Source: Allobosea sp. TND4EK4
Lineage (GTDB): Bacteria > Pseudomonadota > Alphaproteobacteria > Rhizobiales > Beijerinckiaceae
NCBI RefSeq assembly: GCF_900156025.1
Contig: NZ_FTMO01000001.1
Coordinates: forward strand, 496,001 to 560,000
Direction of reading: 5' to 3'
Length of the DNA: 64,000 nucleotides
Positions 1-9,414 of this stretch are shown here, one piece after another (within the stretch, counting starts at the first letter, position 1; the number at the start of each line of letters is the position of its first letter). The position numbers and the translations under genes are program-made. The notes beneath the pieces were generated by a model. That model saw only the letters and a program-made list of their open reading frames with translations. It had not been told where the DNA came from and ran no database searches.

Positions 1-690
1 GGCATAGGCGTCGTCGATGCGCTTCTGCGCATCCTGCTCGCTGATGTTCGCGCGGGCGGCGAGGCGCGAGGCAAGATAGTCGCGGTCGCCCTGCTCGAGC
101 CGGCCATTGGCCAGGGAGCTGACGAATATCCGCGAGGCCTGGTCGCGCTCTTCGGCCGTGACCGGAGCCTGACCGGAGGCGCGGGTGACGTTGTCGAGCG
201 CAAGACCCATCGGATCTGCCTGCGAGGAGACGAGGGAGGCCATGCCGGAACCGGCCGAGGCCACGCCGTTCACCGCCGTCTTCGCCGCGCCGAAGAGCGA
301 CGAGGTGGTGAGGAAGACGATGATCAGCATGCCAGTCGCCCAGACGACCAGGCCATGAGCACCGTCGCGCACCTTGCGCTCGTCGCCGGTCGAGTCCAGC
401 ACCGGCTGGGTCATGCGTCCCGCGACATAGCCACCGGCCATGCTGGCCGAGACGGTGACCCACAGCGTCCACAGCCCGAGCGCGATGGCCAGCGCCGTGC
501 CGCTGCTGCTGCGGCTGAAATCGGCCGAGACCATCGACAGCCCCAGCGCAGAACCGAAGACGGTGAAAATGGTCGAGATCGCCGTCGCGATGATCGCGCC
601 GGCGAAAATAGCGCCCCACTGGACATAGCCAGTGCTGGGCTTGTTCACGGTGACGGGTGCCACCACAACATCGGAACCTGTCATGGACAT
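1..690 (-). CDS. Conserved membrane protein, PhnA-like annotation group (3' end outside window)
   Basis: The frame is open from an ATG at 690 to the window edge, giving at least 230 residues, so the C-terminus is missing. The N-terminal half has three hydrophobic segments: about residues 25-50 (WGAIFAGAIIATAIS), 60-85 (LAIALGLWTLWVTVSA) and 110-130 (LVVWATGMLIIVFLTTSS). The rest is a hydrophilic alpha-helical region with RDYLASRLAARANISEQDA. A strong AGGAGG lies 6-7 nt before the ATG and overlaps the stop codon of the 24-residue peptide just upstream, so the two are probably translationally coupled. Similar rhizobial proteins are often labelled PhnA-like, but nothing visible supports a phosphonate role. 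The function is unknown. Confidence 0.75.
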   Translation of the reverse strand, partial: MSMTGSDVVVAPVTVNKPSTGYVQWGAIFAGAIIATAISTIFTVFGSALGLSMVSADFSRSSSGTALAIALGLWTLWVTVSASMAGGYVAGRMTQPVLDSTGDERKVRDGAHGLVVWATGMLIIVFLTTSSLFGAAKTAVNGVASAGSGMASLVSSQADPMGLALDNVTRASGQAPVTAEERDQASRIFVSSLANGRLEQGDRDYLASRLAARANISEQDAQKRIDDAYA

Positions 691-699
691 CGGAGCCTC

Positions 700-774
700 C
701 TAGCGCAGACCGAGAAAGGAAAGGATTGCGAGGATCACGACGACGAGTCCGACGAGATAGATAATACTGTCCAT
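700..774 (-). CDS. 24-residue hydrophobic membrane peptide
   Basis: A short reading frame encodes MDSIIYLVGLVVVILAILSF followed by LGLR and a TAG stop, in effect one transmembrane helix with a short basic end. It has an excellent ribosome binding site: CAGGAGGG ends a few bases before its ATG. Its stop codon is embedded in the AGGAGG site of the next gene (start at 690), which suggests a two-gene unit. It is too short for usual gene calling. Its function is unknown. The conserved-looking RBS, hydrophobicity and coupling make translation likely. Confidence 0.65.
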   Translation of the reverse strand: MDSIIYLVGLVVVILAILSFLGLR

Positions 775-913
775 AGAGCCCTCCTGAGGGTCAGCCACCC
801 GGCAGAGGGCAAACAGGCGTGGGCCCGCTTAGTTCCGCCTGGCGAAGCGGCAAGCGTCAGGGCCGAGCAGCGCGCCGGCTCAGCAGTGGACGACCGAGGG
901 AGGGGTCGGCCGT

Positions 914-1273
914 CTATCGACGCTCGCGCGACAGGCCTTTCTCGGCAAGAGCCGCTTCATAGGCGCGCATCTTGTCGCTCTGCTGCTCGCCCAGCTCGCG
1001 CAGGTAATCCCAGGCGTAGAGGCCAGTGTCGTGCATGTCGTCGAAGGTGAGCTTCACGGCATAGTGCCCTACCGGCTCAACCTTCAGGATTTCGACCGCC
1101 GCCTTGCCGGGAACGATCGTCTTCTGGCTGGCGTGATGCCCCTGCACCTCCGCCGAGGGGCTCTCGACACGCAGCAGCTCGGCCGGCAGCGCGAAGCTCG
1201 CGCCATCGTCGAAGACGACATGCAACGTGCGGCGGTCCTTGGCGAGGCGCAGTTCCGTCGGCCAGGATGACAT
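914..1273 (-). CDS. DUF971 / gamma-butyrobetaine hydroxylase-like N-terminal domain protein
   Basis: A protein of 119 residues that begins MSSWPTELRLAKDRRTL, typical of the DUF971 family (the small domain also found at the N-terminus of gamma-butyrobetaine hydroxylase). The characteristic end is present: VKLTFDDMHDTGLYAWDYL, then a short charged tail. The family ATG at 1273 was preferred because GAAAGG stands before it; an in-frame ATG at 1309 would add 12 residues (MAAPRDETKGTI) and cannot be excluded. The gene is divergent from moaA. Stand-alone DUF971 proteins are often found near molybdenum-cofactor or Fe-S genes, which fits this setting, but their biochemical role is not settled. Confidence 0.8.
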   Translation of the reverse strand: MSSWPTELRLAKDRRTLHVVFDDGASFALPAELLRVESPSAEVQGHHASQKTIVPGKAAVEILKVEPVGHYAVKLTFDDMHDTGLYAWDYLRELGEQQSDKMRAYEAALAEKGLSRERR

Positions 1274-1412
1274 GATCGTGCCTTTCGTCTCGTCGCGCGG
1301 GGCGGCCATGCGCTTGACCTTGCCCGCATCGATGCCAATGTCTCGCTCTTAGCAATGTAGGCGTTCCTCCGCATCGGGGCGAAGCGGACGCGATGACCGG
1401 AGTTGAGGCAGG

Positions 1413-2441
1413 GTGCTGCTCGACGACATGAAGCCGCTGATGCGAGCGCCGCTGGTCGATCCGTTCGGCCGGGCGATTTCCTATTTGCGCATCTCAGTGA
1501 CCGATCGGTGCGATTTTCGCTGCGTCTACTGCATGTCCGAGACCATGCAGTTCCTGCCGCGAAAGGAGCTGCTGACGCTGGAGGAGCTCGACCGCATCGC
1601 CAGCGCCTTCGTCGCCCGCGGCACGCGCAAGCTCAGGCTGACTGGCGGCGAGCCGCTTGTCCGGCGCGATATCATGCAGCTGTTCCGCTCCCTCTCGCGC
1701 CACCTCGCCTCGGGGGCGCTCGAAGAGCTGACCCTGACGACGAACGGCTCGTTGCTCTCCAAATATGCCCGGGAGCTGGCCGATTACGGGGTGAGGCGGA
1801 TCAATGTCTCGCTCGATACGCTCGACCCGGACAAGTTCCGGGAGATCACACGGCGCGGCGACCTCAAGGTCGTGCTGGACGGCATCGCGGCCGCCCGCAA
1901 GGCCGGGATGCGGGTCAAGATCAACGCCGTGGCGCTGAAGGGCGTCAATGACGACGAAATCGAGCAGCTCATGCTGTGGTCACACGATCTCGGCATGGAT
2001 CTGACGCTGATCGAGGTCATGCCGATGGGCGAGATCGAGGCCGGGCGCATCGACCAGTACCTGCCGCTCTCCGTCGTGCGCGGACGGCTGATGGACAAGT
2101 ACACCCTGATCGACGATCCCTATCGCACCGGCGGCCCTGCGCGTTATGTCCGGGTCAAGGAGACAGGCGGGCTCGTCGGGTTCATCACGCCGCTCACCCA
2201 TAATTTCTGCGAGAGCTGCAACCGCGTGCGGCTGACCTGCACCGGGACGCTCTATATGTGCCTCGGTCAGGAGGATGCGGCTGATCTGCGCGCCGCCGTG
2301 CGCGGCTCCAAGGATGATGCGGCCCTTTTCCGCGCGATGGACGAGGCCATCGCCCGCAAGCCCAAGGGGCATGACTTTGTCATCGACAGGCGCCACTCGC
2401 GGCCGGCTGTCGGCCGCCATATGAGCGTGACCGGGGGGTAG
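1413..2441 (+). CDS. moaA: GTP 3',8-cyclase MoaA (molybdenum cofactor biosynthesis)
   Basis: A radical SAM enzyme that converts GTP to 3',8-cyclo-7,8-dihydro-GTP, the first step of molybdopterin synthesis. The radical SAM cluster motif CxxxCxxC is at Cys33, Cys37 and Cys40 ([10 protein letters not shown]). The second 4Fe-4S cluster motif CxxC-x13-C is at about Cys266, Cys269 and Cys283 ([13 protein letters not shown]). TGGEPLVR is the SAM-binding GGE element. The protein ends in ...MSVTGG, the C-terminal double glycine needed for activity. At 342 residues it is the usual length. The GTG at 1413 has GAGGCAGG just upstream; an in-frame ATG at 1428 lacks a good site. No other moa gene is in the window. 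Confidence 0.96.
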   Translation: MLLDDMKPLMRAPLVDPFGRAISYLRISVTDRCDFRCVYCMSETMQFLPRKELLTLEELDRIASAFVARGTRKLRLTGGEPLVRRDIMQLFRSLSRHLASGALEELTLTTNGSLLSKYARELADYGVRRINVSLDTLDPDKFREITRRGDLKVVLDGIAAARKAGMRVKINAVALKGVNDDEIEQLMLWSHDLGMDLTLIEVMPMGEIEAGRIDQYLPLSVVRGRLMDKYTLIDDPYRTGGPARYVRVKETGGLVGFITPLTHNFCESCNRVRLTCTGTLYMCLGQEDAADLRAAVRGSKDDAALFRAMDEAIARKPKGHDFVIDRRHSRPAVGRHMSVTGG

Positions 2442-2501
2442 CTCCGCACCGGCTGCTCTGACTCCTTGACCGGCCTTTCGAAAGCGTTAACCCTCGCGGC
2501 C

Positions 2502-3113
2502 ATGGCCGGCCGGTTGCGTATCCTCATCCACACCTCCCTGCGCTGGCTCGTCGCCTGCGCCGGCGCAGTCTATGGCTTCATTCTGCAGACCCATGCCGCG
2601 AGGCTGGTGCTGATGGCGCTGCGGCTGCGGCACGAGACGCCGCTTCCGGCGCTGCTCATGGCGGCTCTGTTTCTGCTCTGCCTTTATGGCGGATGGTCAT
2701 CTGGCCGCTCCGTCTATTCCGCCCTGCTACCCGCCTCCCCCACAGGCATCGGTGCAGGTCTGGCCGCTACCGTCGCCGGACTTGTCGTTCTCGAACTGAT
2801 TGCCGCCTTCTCGATCATCGCGATCACCGCGGCGCTGCAGCTCGCTTACGACACCGGCCGCCACCGGGTGCTTGCCATCCTCCTGCTCGTGAACGCGATA
2901 GCTCTGGGCATGACGGGCTGGCAGCTGTCGCAAGTGCAGGCGGCTTCGCTCGGCTCGTTCATTCTGCCTCTCGCGCTCGCAGCCGCGCTGGTTGCGCTGA
3001 CAATCTGGTTCGAGCGGGCCTATCTCAGGCCTGCTTATCCGGGCTTTCGTGATTTCTGGGCCGACATCGTCGATGCCCGCCACTTCCTGAACCGGGCTGC
3101 CCATGGCGAATGA
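2502..3113 (+). CDS. Multi-pass membrane protein, first gene of an unrecognised three-gene operon
   Basis: A protein of 203 residues with about five hydrophobic segments: WLVACAGAVYGFIL near the start, LPALLMAALFLLCLYGGW, IGAGLAATVAGLVVLELIAA running into FSIIAITAALQLAY, VLAILLLVNAIALGMTGWQL and FILPLALAAALVALTIWF. It ends in a short charged tail (FRDFWADIVDARHFLNRAAHGE). The ATG at 2502 is the simplest start; a TTG at 2466 would add 12 residues. It overlaps the next gene by 11 nt, so the two are surely co-transcribed. No family was recognised. With the next two genes it looks like an inner-membrane assembly. Confidence 0.7.
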   Translation: MAGRLRILIHTSLRWLVACAGAVYGFILQTHAARLVLMALRLRHETPLPALLMAALFLLCLYGGWSSGRSVYSALLPASPTGIGAGLAATVAGLVVLELIAAFSIIAITAALQLAYDTGRHRVLAILLLVNAIALGMTGWQLSQVQAASLGSFILPLALAAALVALTIWFERAYLRPAYPGFRDFWADIVDARHFLNRAAHGE

Positions 3114-4566
3114 GAGCGAGCCGCTACGCAGCCAAGCCTCGCCGCCGGTCAGCGCGCATCACCTCGCCGAGGCGGTGAAGGCCGGCCATCACGGTGCGGC
3201 CGATGCAGTGGAGAACCAGCCGCCGGCCCACGCCACAATGCTCTCCCAGACTGAGCAGACACTGATCGCACGGGCCCGCGAGCACTACGCTACGATCCGG
3301 CAGGAGGCAGCGGCGGCGTTGAACGCGCTCCAGGCGGAGGTCGCCGGGAGGCGGGAGCTGTTCACACAGCAGCGCTTCGAGGGACGGGTGCGCGGGGTCG
3401 AGGCGACGATGCGCGCGGCGCTGAACCGGCATGGCAGCGAGCTGGAGCAGCGCATCTACGATGCGCTTCGCGCGAAGCGCGAGTACGGCTTCTTCAACTA
3501 CGAGAACAAGCGCCGGGCCGATCCGAAACTCGACAAATGGCAGTTCATCCTGTTCTTCCTGGTCGTGCCGCTGGTGATCGAGAGCCTGCTCAACGGCAAT
3601 TTCTTCGCGGAAGCGAGCGATTTCGGGCTGGTCGGCGGCGCCGCGACTGCCGTCATCATCTCGGCGCTGAACATCGCGCTCGGCTTCTTCATGGGCGTTG
3701 GGCCGGCACGCTACTGCCAGCATGTGAAGAGCTCGCACCTGTTCTGGGCCCTGCCGGCCTATGCCGGGATGATCGCGCTGATCGTGCTGTTCAACCTCGC
3801 CGTCGGCCATTACCGCGAGATGCTCATCGCCAACCCGGATGCGCGCTCCGTTCAGGTCATGCCGCGCCTGATGGAGAGCCCCTTCGCGATCTACGACCTG
3901 AAATCGGTCGCTCTCGTGATCATCGGCTGCATCGTCGCCTTCGTCGCGGCCACCAAGGGCTATTCGGCCTTCGGCAGCTATCCGGGTCATGCAGCGGCCT
4001 ATAAGCGCTGGCGCCAGCGCTGGGACGCGGTCGAAGAGGAGCGGCGGCGCCTGGATGTCCAGCTGCTGCCCGAACTCGAGGCGCTGCGGACCCAGATCGA
4101 CGGCTTCCGGGAAGACTGCCGCGAGGAACTCGGCAAATTGCAGGGCCTGAAGGCGCAGGCGGAGAAGGCGCGCGATCTCTACGCCTCTCGCCTCGGCCAG
4201 CTTCGCGCGGCAAAGGACGCAGCGATGATGCAGTACCGCGAGGCCAATCTGCGGGTCCGCACCGATCTGCCACCGGCCTATTTCTCGCAGAGCCTCAACC
4301 TGGCTGAGATCGACCAGCCGGGAGAGCTCGCCGAATACGTCGCGGCGCGACGTCAGATCGACGACTTTGAGCAGCAGCTCGGATCCATGCCGGCGCTGGT
4401 CGAAGCGACACTGCGGGACCGGCTGGTGCTGTTGCGCGGCATCGACCTCGCCGGCGAAGTCGAGCAGGTCAAGGCTCGCGCGGCCCAGGCCGGCCGCGAA
4501 GCCTTCGAGCGCGACGAGGCAGCCCAAAAGCAGGCCGCCGAAGAATTCGCCGCAATGCCGCGATAG
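3103..4566 (+). CDS. Membrane protein flanked by long coiled-coil regions, second gene of unrecognised operon
   Basis: A protein of 487 residues in three parts. Residues about 40-145 are a charged helical region rich in Ala, Glu and Arg. Residues about 145-295 hold four hydrophobic segments (FILFFLVVPLVIESLL, AATAVIISALNIALGFFMGV, ALPAYAGMIALIVLFNLAV, LVIIGCIVAFVAATKGYSAF). Residues about 300-485 are another long helical, probably coiled-coil, domain (VEEERRRLDVQLLPELEALR...). The two flanking helical regions probably lie on the cytoplasmic side. It starts inside the 3' end of the preceding gene, and the VWA-like gene follows 10 nt after its stop. No homologous family was recognised. Confidence 0.75.
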   Translation: MANESEPLRSQASPPVSAHHLAEAVKAGHHGAADAVENQPPAHATMLSQTEQTLIARAREHYATIRQEAAAALNALQAEVAGRRELFTQQRFEGRVRGVEATMRAALNRHGSELEQRIYDALRAKREYGFFNYENKRRADPKLDKWQFILFFLVVPLVIESLLNGNFFAEASDFGLVGGAATAVIISALNIALGFFMGVGPARYCQHVKSSHLFWALPAYAGMIALIVLFNLAVGHYREMLIANPDARSVQVMPRLMESPFAIYDLKSVALVIIGCIVAFVAATKGYSAFGSYPGHAAAYKRWRQRWDAVEEERRRLDVQLLPELEALRTQIDGFREDCREELGKLQGLKAQAEKARDLYASRLGQLRAAKDAAMMQYREANLRVRTDLPPAYFSQSLNLAEIDQPGELAEYVAARRQIDDFEQQLGSMPALVEATLRDRLVLLRGIDLAGEVEQVKARAAQAGREAFERDEAAQKQAAEEFAAMPR

Positions 4567-4576
4567 GTCGGTTGCC

Positions 4577-5341
4577 ATGAAGACGGAAAACTGGGCGATC
4601 GTCGCCTCCGCCCTCGCCGGCGTCGCGCTGGTCGGGTTCTTCGCCGCTCCCTCGCTGTTGCGCGGCCCGCCGCGCGACCAGGAGACCCTGTGCCCGAAGA
4701 CCGGCCCCATCGGGCAGACGCTGGTCCTCGTCGACAAGACCGACCCTTGGAGCGAGGTCCAGGCCGGAAGGCTCAAGACACTGGTCAAGCAGATCGGCGA
4801 CGAGCTGCCGGCGGATCGCATGCTCTCGATCTATGTCTTCAACGACGTGTTCGAGCCGGGCTTTCCGGCGCTGATCTCGCTTTGCAACCCCGGCCGCACG
4901 GCGAGCGAACTGATCGGCAACCCGCGCCGGGAATATGTGAAATGGGTCGAGAAATTCGGGCGCCCGCTCGACGAGGCACTGAAGACCCTGACGCAGCCGT
5001 CCAAGGGCAACCAGTCGCCGATCATCGAGGCGATCGGCGATGTCGTCTCCCGCCGCGAGAACCGCGTCGCGGAGGGCGACCGCAAGCTGGTCCTGGTCTC
5101 GGACATGCTGCAGAACTCCAGCCAGTTCACCGTCTTCGGCAACGGTCCCGGCGCGCGCGACCAGGAGAAGCTGCGGCAGGTTCTGGCGAAGACCTGGCAA
5201 AGCTCGGGCGCCGGCAGCTGGGCGCTGGGCGTGCACCAGGTGCAGGGCGTCTATGAGCCGCAGCGCCTCGAGCAGGCAGCCTTGCTCTGGCAGCAGGCGT
5301 TCCAGAAGATGAACGTGACAGTGAACTGGGACCGGCTCTAG
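4577..5341 (+). CDS. Membrane-anchored protein with a VWA-like fold, third gene of unrecognised operon
   Basis: A protein of 254 residues. One N-terminal hydrophobic segment (IVASALAGVALVGFFAAPSL) acts as anchor or signal. The following domain alternates strands and helices in the way of a von Willebrand factor A domain. A strand LVLVDKTDPWS carries Asp53, Thr55 and Ser59 in the place of the MIDAS DxSxS. A loop around Ser147 (KGNQSPIIEAI) and the strand LVLVSDML with Asp176 would supply the other MIDAS ligands. The MIDAS is not canonical, so the fold is an inference. Cys39 and Cys103 could form a disulphide. The ATG at 4577 lies 10 nt after the previous stop, with only a weak RBS. Confidence 0.7.
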   Translation: MKTENWAIVASALAGVALVGFFAAPSLLRGPPRDQETLCPKTGPIGQTLVLVDKTDPWSEVQAGRLKTLVKQIGDELPADRMLSIYVFNDVFEPGFPALISLCNPGRTASELIGNPRREYVKWVEKFGRPLDEALKTLTQPSKGNQSPIIEAIGDVVSRRENRVAEGDRKLVLVSDMLQNSSQFTVFGNGPGARDQEKLRQVLAKTWQSSGAGSWALGVHQVQGVYEPQRLEQAALLWQQAFQKMNVTVNWDRL

Positions 5342-5374
5342 GCCTGATGCGGGGCGGCCCCTGGATGGGCTTCC

Positions 5375-7138
5375 TCAGAGGCGATAGGCCGTCCGCGCCG
5401 CTCCCCAGTGCCGCCCCAGCAAGCGGATGGGCGCAGCGACCTCGCTCAACGTCTCGCTGCCTCGGCCGAGGTCGATCTCCAGGCACTGGATCAGGAACGG
5501 GCGCGCGGAGCGACCGGCGCTGATCGCGACCCTGCTGTCGTAAAGCCGGCGGTTGGCGGCGTGAACCGCACTCCAGACCGGGTCATCCGGCCGCGCGGGC
5601 TGGGAGAACTCGGCATGATGGACGGGGACATAGGCATTGCGGTCGCTCGCGATCGCAAAGGCAATTCGCGGGTCGGCTGATCGCATCCGCTCCAGCAGCG
5701 GTGGCAAGACGATCTCCAGCGCCGGCAGACTTGGCGTCGCATAGTGCCGGGGCTCGGCGTCGTTGAGAGGCTTGTAACCGGTATCGAACAGCTCGGCCTC
5801 GGTCACCAGGCCGCGTTGTAGTGCTGCCTCCATCGCGCTGGCGATCTCACGCGCGAAATCCTGGGCACCGTCGATCATCGGGCGGAAGCTGCGCTCGATC
5901 TCCTCGATCGTTCGGGCGAGCGCGTCGCTGCCCAGGGTTTCCTCGGGCGCGAACGCCAGATGCAGGCCCTTCTCGCTCGCCCCCGCCATGCGGCAGGCGA
6001 GAGGCGGCAGCCCTTCGATCTCCACCGTCCCCTGGGCGCCTGCCCAACGCCGGGCCTCCGGCGCATTCGACAGGAGCGCCCCGCCGCGGCCGAGATCGAT
6101 GACCTCACCGGTCAGCTCACAGCCCGCAAGCTTCAGGCGCGCATGCCGCTTCAGCGGAAAGCGATCGAAGCGGCGCCGATCGGCGAAGGCGGTATGGCGC
6201 AACGCGGGCTTGAAGCGCCGCAACATGCTCCCCGCCACGCGCTCGCCCTTCGCGGTCGCGCGGCGGACCCGCTCGCTGCCGGTCATGGTAAGTTGCGCGA
6301 TGCGGTCGATCTCTCCGGCGCGCTGGGCGACGCCGTCGACGAAACGAGCGGCCTCGCGCACATTGCGCGAGAGCTCCGCCGTCGTCGCAGCCTGCTTCTG
6401 CGACGCGTTGCCGATGACGCCCATGATCGGGTTGACCTCGCGCACGATCGCCAGCGCGTCGTTGACGATCTGCGTGGAGCCCTGGGCCGCCTGGGTCAAC
6501 CTGTCGACGCGGCGGCGGATGTTGTCGGCAGCCTCGCTCACCTCGACGGAGAGCGATTTCACTTCATGGGCCACCACACCGAAACCGCGGCCGGCCTCGC
6601 CCGCGCGCGCAGCCTCGATCGCCGCGTTCAGCGCGAGCAGATTGGTCTGGCGAGCGATCTCGGCGATCGAATCGACGATACCGCGTATCTCCCGCGTGGC
6701 GTCACCGAGGCCGTCGAGCACGACAGCGGCCTCGCCTGCGCGGGAGACCGCCGAATCCAGCTTCGCGCGAACGTCGAAAAGCGCTCCGTCGACTTCCTCG
6801 GCCGATTGCGAGACCTGCTGGCTGACGGCGGCCAGCGAGGAAGCATTTTCGCTGGCGGCTCCGATCGCGGTCCGCATGCTGCCGGCGCTGGCGAGGATGC
6901 TGCGCGAGCCGCCCTCGAAATCGGCTGCAATGCAACCGGCCTCGGACAGTTCCGCAAGAAGCTTCTGCATCGAGCAGACGATCTCGCGCTCGATATCGTC
7001 GATCGCCTCCGCAGCCGACATGTCCGGCGCAGGCGCCTGCGCAATGCCGGGCTGCGAATCGATGGCGGCGGGCGGAGCAGGCTCCATCGCGCCGAAGCTG
7101 TTTCGACCGCTCAACAAGCGGCGAATCATGCCCTGCAT
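5375..7138 (-). CDS. Soluble methyl-accepting chemotaxis protein with PilZ domain and C-terminal sensor-like domain
   Basis: A protein of 587 residues without any transmembrane segment. Residues about 50-300 form the chemoreceptor signalling coiled coil; the CheA/CheW-binding hairpin tip is unmistakable at 158-196 ([20 protein letters not shown]). Residues about 320-395 are a PilZ domain with an RxxxR-type start (RRRFDR, 321-326). The second motif is DLGRGG at 348-353, where the canonical (D/N)xSxxG serine is glycine. Residues about 405-587 resemble the C-terminal region of other alphaproteobacterial soluble receptors ([31 protein letters not shown]). It would couple c-di-GMP or another cytoplasmic signal to the chemotaxis array. 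No other che gene is nearby. It converges with the VWA-like operon. Confidence 0.88.
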   Translation of the reverse strand: MQGMIRRLLSGRNSFGAMEPAPPAAIDSQPGIAQAPAPDMSAAEAIDDIEREIVCSMQKLLAELSEAGCIAADFEGGSRSILASAGSMRTAIGAASENASSLAAVSQQVSQSAEEVDGALFDVRAKLDSAVSRAGEAAVVLDGLGDATREIRGIVDSIAEIARQTNLLALNAAIEAARAGEAGRGFGVVAHEVKSLSVEVSEAADNIRRRVDRLTQAAQGSTQIVNDALAIVREVNPIMGVIGNASQKQAATTAELSRNVREAARFVDGVAQRAGEIDRIAQLTMTGSERVRRATAKGERVAGSMLRRFKPALRHTAFADRRRFDRFPLKRHARLKLAGCELTGEVIDLGRGGALLSNAPEARRWAGAQGTVEIEGLPPLACRMAGASEKGLHLAFAPEETLGSDALARTIEEIERSFRPMIDGAQDFAREIASAMEAALQRGLVTEAELFDTGYKPLNDAEPRHYATPSLPALEIVLPPLLERMRSADPRIAFAIASDRNAYVPVHHAEFSQPARPDDPVWSAVHAANRRLYDSRVAISAGRSARPFLIQCLEIDLGRGSETLSEVAAPIRLLGRHWGAARTAYRL

Positions 7139-7296
7139 GGAACCACGGACTCCCCCAGCGTCACCAATCGAGCTTATGAAGCCGCCGCCCTTAACAAAAG
7201 CTTCCCGCAGCGTGCGGAACAGGCCTGCGGCGGGGGCGGTGGACCGGGCCGGGCCGGACTTGTATGCCTTCGGTTTACCCGCTTCGGAGCGATCCC

Positions 7297-8445
7297 GTGA
7301 CCCAGCACAGCTATGACGTCATCGTCGCGGGCGTGGGCGCGATGGGCTCGGCCGCCTGCTGGCATCTGGCCCGGCGCGGGCTGAAAGTGCTGGGGCTGGA
7401 GCGCTTCGATCTCGGCCACGCCATGGGCTCCTCGCACGGCCTCAGCCGCATCATCCGCCTCGCCTATTTCGAGGGCTCGCATTACGTCCCGATCGTCCGA
7501 CGCGCCCATGAACTCTGGCGCGAGACGGGCCAGCAGGCCGGCATGAAACTGCTCCATGTGACCGGCTCGCTCGATCTGGCGCCGCGCGGCGGAGGGCCGG
7601 TCGAAGCCTCGCTGCAGTCCTGCCTCGACCATGGCCTGGTGCACGAGGTGCTCGAGCGGGACGAGATCATGCGTCGCTTTCCCGGTTTCCAGCTCCCGGA
7701 AGACCATCTCGGGCTGTGGCAGCCGGATGGTGGCTTCGTCGCCTCGGAAAAGGCGATCTACGCGCATGTCGGGCTCGCCCAGGCGCATGGCGCCGAGATT
7801 CGCACCAACGAGCCGCTGCTGGACTGGACGCCCACCGCTCAGGGCGGCGTCATGGTGCGCACGGAGCGCGGGACCTATTCGGCCGGCCGGCTCGTCATCA
7901 CCTCCGGCGGATGGATCGCGGATGCGGTGCCGGCGCTCGCGCGCAATGTCAGCACGGTGAAGCAGGCGATCGGCTGGTTCACCACGCGCCGGCCGGAGCT
8001 GTTCCGCGAAGGCGCCTTCCCCGTCTTCATCCTGCATGTCGAGGAGGGCAGCTTCTACGGCTTTCCGCTCTATGAGCATCCCGGTTTCAAGCTAGGCGGC
8101 CCGCATTTCGGCCGCGAGCCGATGGACCCGCGCGAATCCGACCGGACGCCGAGCGACCTGCAGGTCAGGCTGATCCGTGAGTGCCTGGCGCGCTACCTGC
8201 CGGAAGCGGCCGGCGACCCACTGACGCTGAAGGGCTGCGTCTATACGGTGACGCCGGACGAGGACTTCATCATCGATAGCGTCCCCGGCGTGCCACAGGC
8301 GGTCTTCGCCTCCGCATGCTCGGGCCACGGCTTCAAGTTCGCGAGCGCGATCGGGGAGATTCTGGCGGATATTTCCACCGTTGGCCGGTCTCCCTTCGAC
8401 CTCGCGCCCTTCTCGTTGTCGCGCCTCGACGCCTCGAACGCCTGA
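7297..8445 (+). CDS. solA: FAD-dependent N-methyl amino acid oxidase (sarcosine oxidase / N-methyltryptophan oxidase type)
   Basis: A protein of 382 residues of the monomeric sarcosine oxidase family, which oxidatively demethylates N-methyl amino acids and releases formaldehyde and H2O2. The FAD-binding GxGxxG is at residues 12-17 ([19 protein letters not shown]), followed by LGLERF for the ribose. Further family motifs are [13 protein letters not shown] and, near the C-terminus, [10 protein letters not shown], whose Cys341 matches the residue that holds FAD covalently. The GTG at 7297 was chosen because it has CGGAG upstream and gives the family N-terminus; an ATG at 7264 is also in frame. 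The substrate cannot be read from the sequence, so the gene symbol is tentative. An EamA exporter follows by 11 nt. Confidence 0.82.
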   Translation: MTQHSYDVIVAGVGAMGSAACWHLARRGLKVLGLERFDLGHAMGSSHGLSRIIRLAYFEGSHYVPIVRRAHELWRETGQQAGMKLLHVTGSLDLAPRGGGPVEASLQSCLDHGLVHEVLERDEIMRRFPGFQLPEDHLGLWQPDGGFVASEKAIYAHVGLAQAHGAEIRTNEPLLDWTPTAQGGVMVRTERGTYSAGRLVITSGGWIADAVPALARNVSTVKQAIGWFTTRRPELFREGAFPVFILHVEEGSFYGFPLYEHPGFKLGGPHFGREPMDPRESDRTPSDLQVRLIRECLARYLPEAAGDPLTLKGCVYTVTPDEDFIIDSVPGVPQAVFASACSGHGFKFASAIGEILADISTVGRSPFDLAPFSLSRLDASNA

Positions 8446-8456
8446 GGAGCGACGCC

Positions 8457-9350
8457 TTGGCCAGCGCTGCCGACAACCGCCGCGGCATTCTCTTCATGCT
8501 CGCGGCGATGACGCTGTTCGTCTGCAACGACACCTTCATGAAGCTGGCGCGGGAGATCTATCCCCCCGGCCAGGCGCTGCTGCTCCGGGCAGCCTTCGCC
8601 GTCTTGATCGGCGTGGCGCTGATCTTCGCCGTCGGCGAGCAGGACCGGATCGGAATGGCAACGCAGCCGCGCGTCCTGCTGAGAGGGCTCCTGGAAGCGA
8701 TGAGCGCCCTGCTCTTCGGCTGGTCGCTCGGGCTCCTGCCGCTGGCAACGATCACCGCCATCAACATGGCTTCGCCCTTGATGATCGTCGTACTGGCTGT
8801 GCTGTTCCGCGTGGAAAGCGTCGGCTGGCGCCGTACGCTCGCGCTGCTGGTCGGCTTCGCCGGCGTGCTGATCGTCGTGCGGCCGGGCGCGGAGAGCTTC
8901 GGCATCGGCGCCATCGTGGCCCTGATCAGCACCGTTTTCACCGCCGGGCGCGACCTCGCCACGCGCATGATCGGTCCTCAGGTGCCCTCCACCGTGGTGG
9001 CACTGACGACCACCGTCATGGTCGGCCTGATCGGCGCGGGCTTCGGCCTGACGGAGGTCTGGCAGCCCATCGGGCGGCTGGAGACGGTCTATGTGCTGTT
9101 CGCCTCCGTGCTCGTCACCGCCGGGACCTTCTGCATCATCAGCGCGTTCCGGCGCACCGATGTCGGCGTCGTCTCGCAATACCGCTATTCGGTGATCGTC
9201 TTCGCGGCACTGATCGGCTATCTCGTCTGGGGCGACCTGCCGGATGCGATCGCCTTCGCCGGCATGGCGCTGATCGTCGGCAGCGGCCTCTATACGATGC
9301 ACCGGCAGCGGGTGAGGCCGGATTCCGCCCTCAAGCCCGCGCCGGAATGA
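8457..9350 (+). CDS. EamA/DMT-family transporter
   Basis: A protein of 297 residues with ten predicted membrane helices in two EamA repeats, the usual layout of drug/metabolite transporters (for example RILFMLAAMTLFVCNDTFMK at the start and YRYSVIVFAALIGYLVWGD in the second repeat). The TTG at 8457 is chosen because GAGGAG stands 8 nt before it and it lies just after the stop of the flavoenzyme gene; the two are probably one operon. The substrate is unknown; export of an amino acid-like metabolite is an inference from the family. An 8-bp stem-loop lies downstream. Confidence 0.85.
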   Translation: MASAADNRRGILFMLAAMTLFVCNDTFMKLAREIYPPGQALLLRAAFAVLIGVALIFAVGEQDRIGMATQPRVLLRGLLEAMSALLFGWSLGLLPLATITAINMASPLMIVVLAVLFRVESVGWRRTLALLVGFAGVLIVVRPGAESFGIGAIVALISTVFTAGRDLATRMIGPQVPSTVVALTTTVMVGLIGAGFGLTEVWQPIGRLETVYVLFASVLVTAGTFCIISAFRRTDVGVVSQYRYSVIVFAALIGYLVWGDLPDAIAFAGMALIVGSGLYTMHRQRVRPDSALKPAPE

Positions 9351-9414
9351 AGCACCGACGCGAAAAATGGAATGCGGCTTTCGGAAAAGTCGATGCGGCA
9401 ACGATAGCTCGATC

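Noticed and set aside
3124..4821. A 565-codon open frame on the minus strand opposite the coiled-coil gene
   Set aside because: It is the high-GC antisense shadow of the 3103-4566 gene. It has no RBS or domain pattern and is rich in Arg, Leu and Ala, as such shadows are.
5960..7316. Two long plus-strand frames opposite the chemoreceptor gene
   Set aside because: The chemoreceptor on the minus strand has unmistakable motifs over the same interval, and these frames do not.
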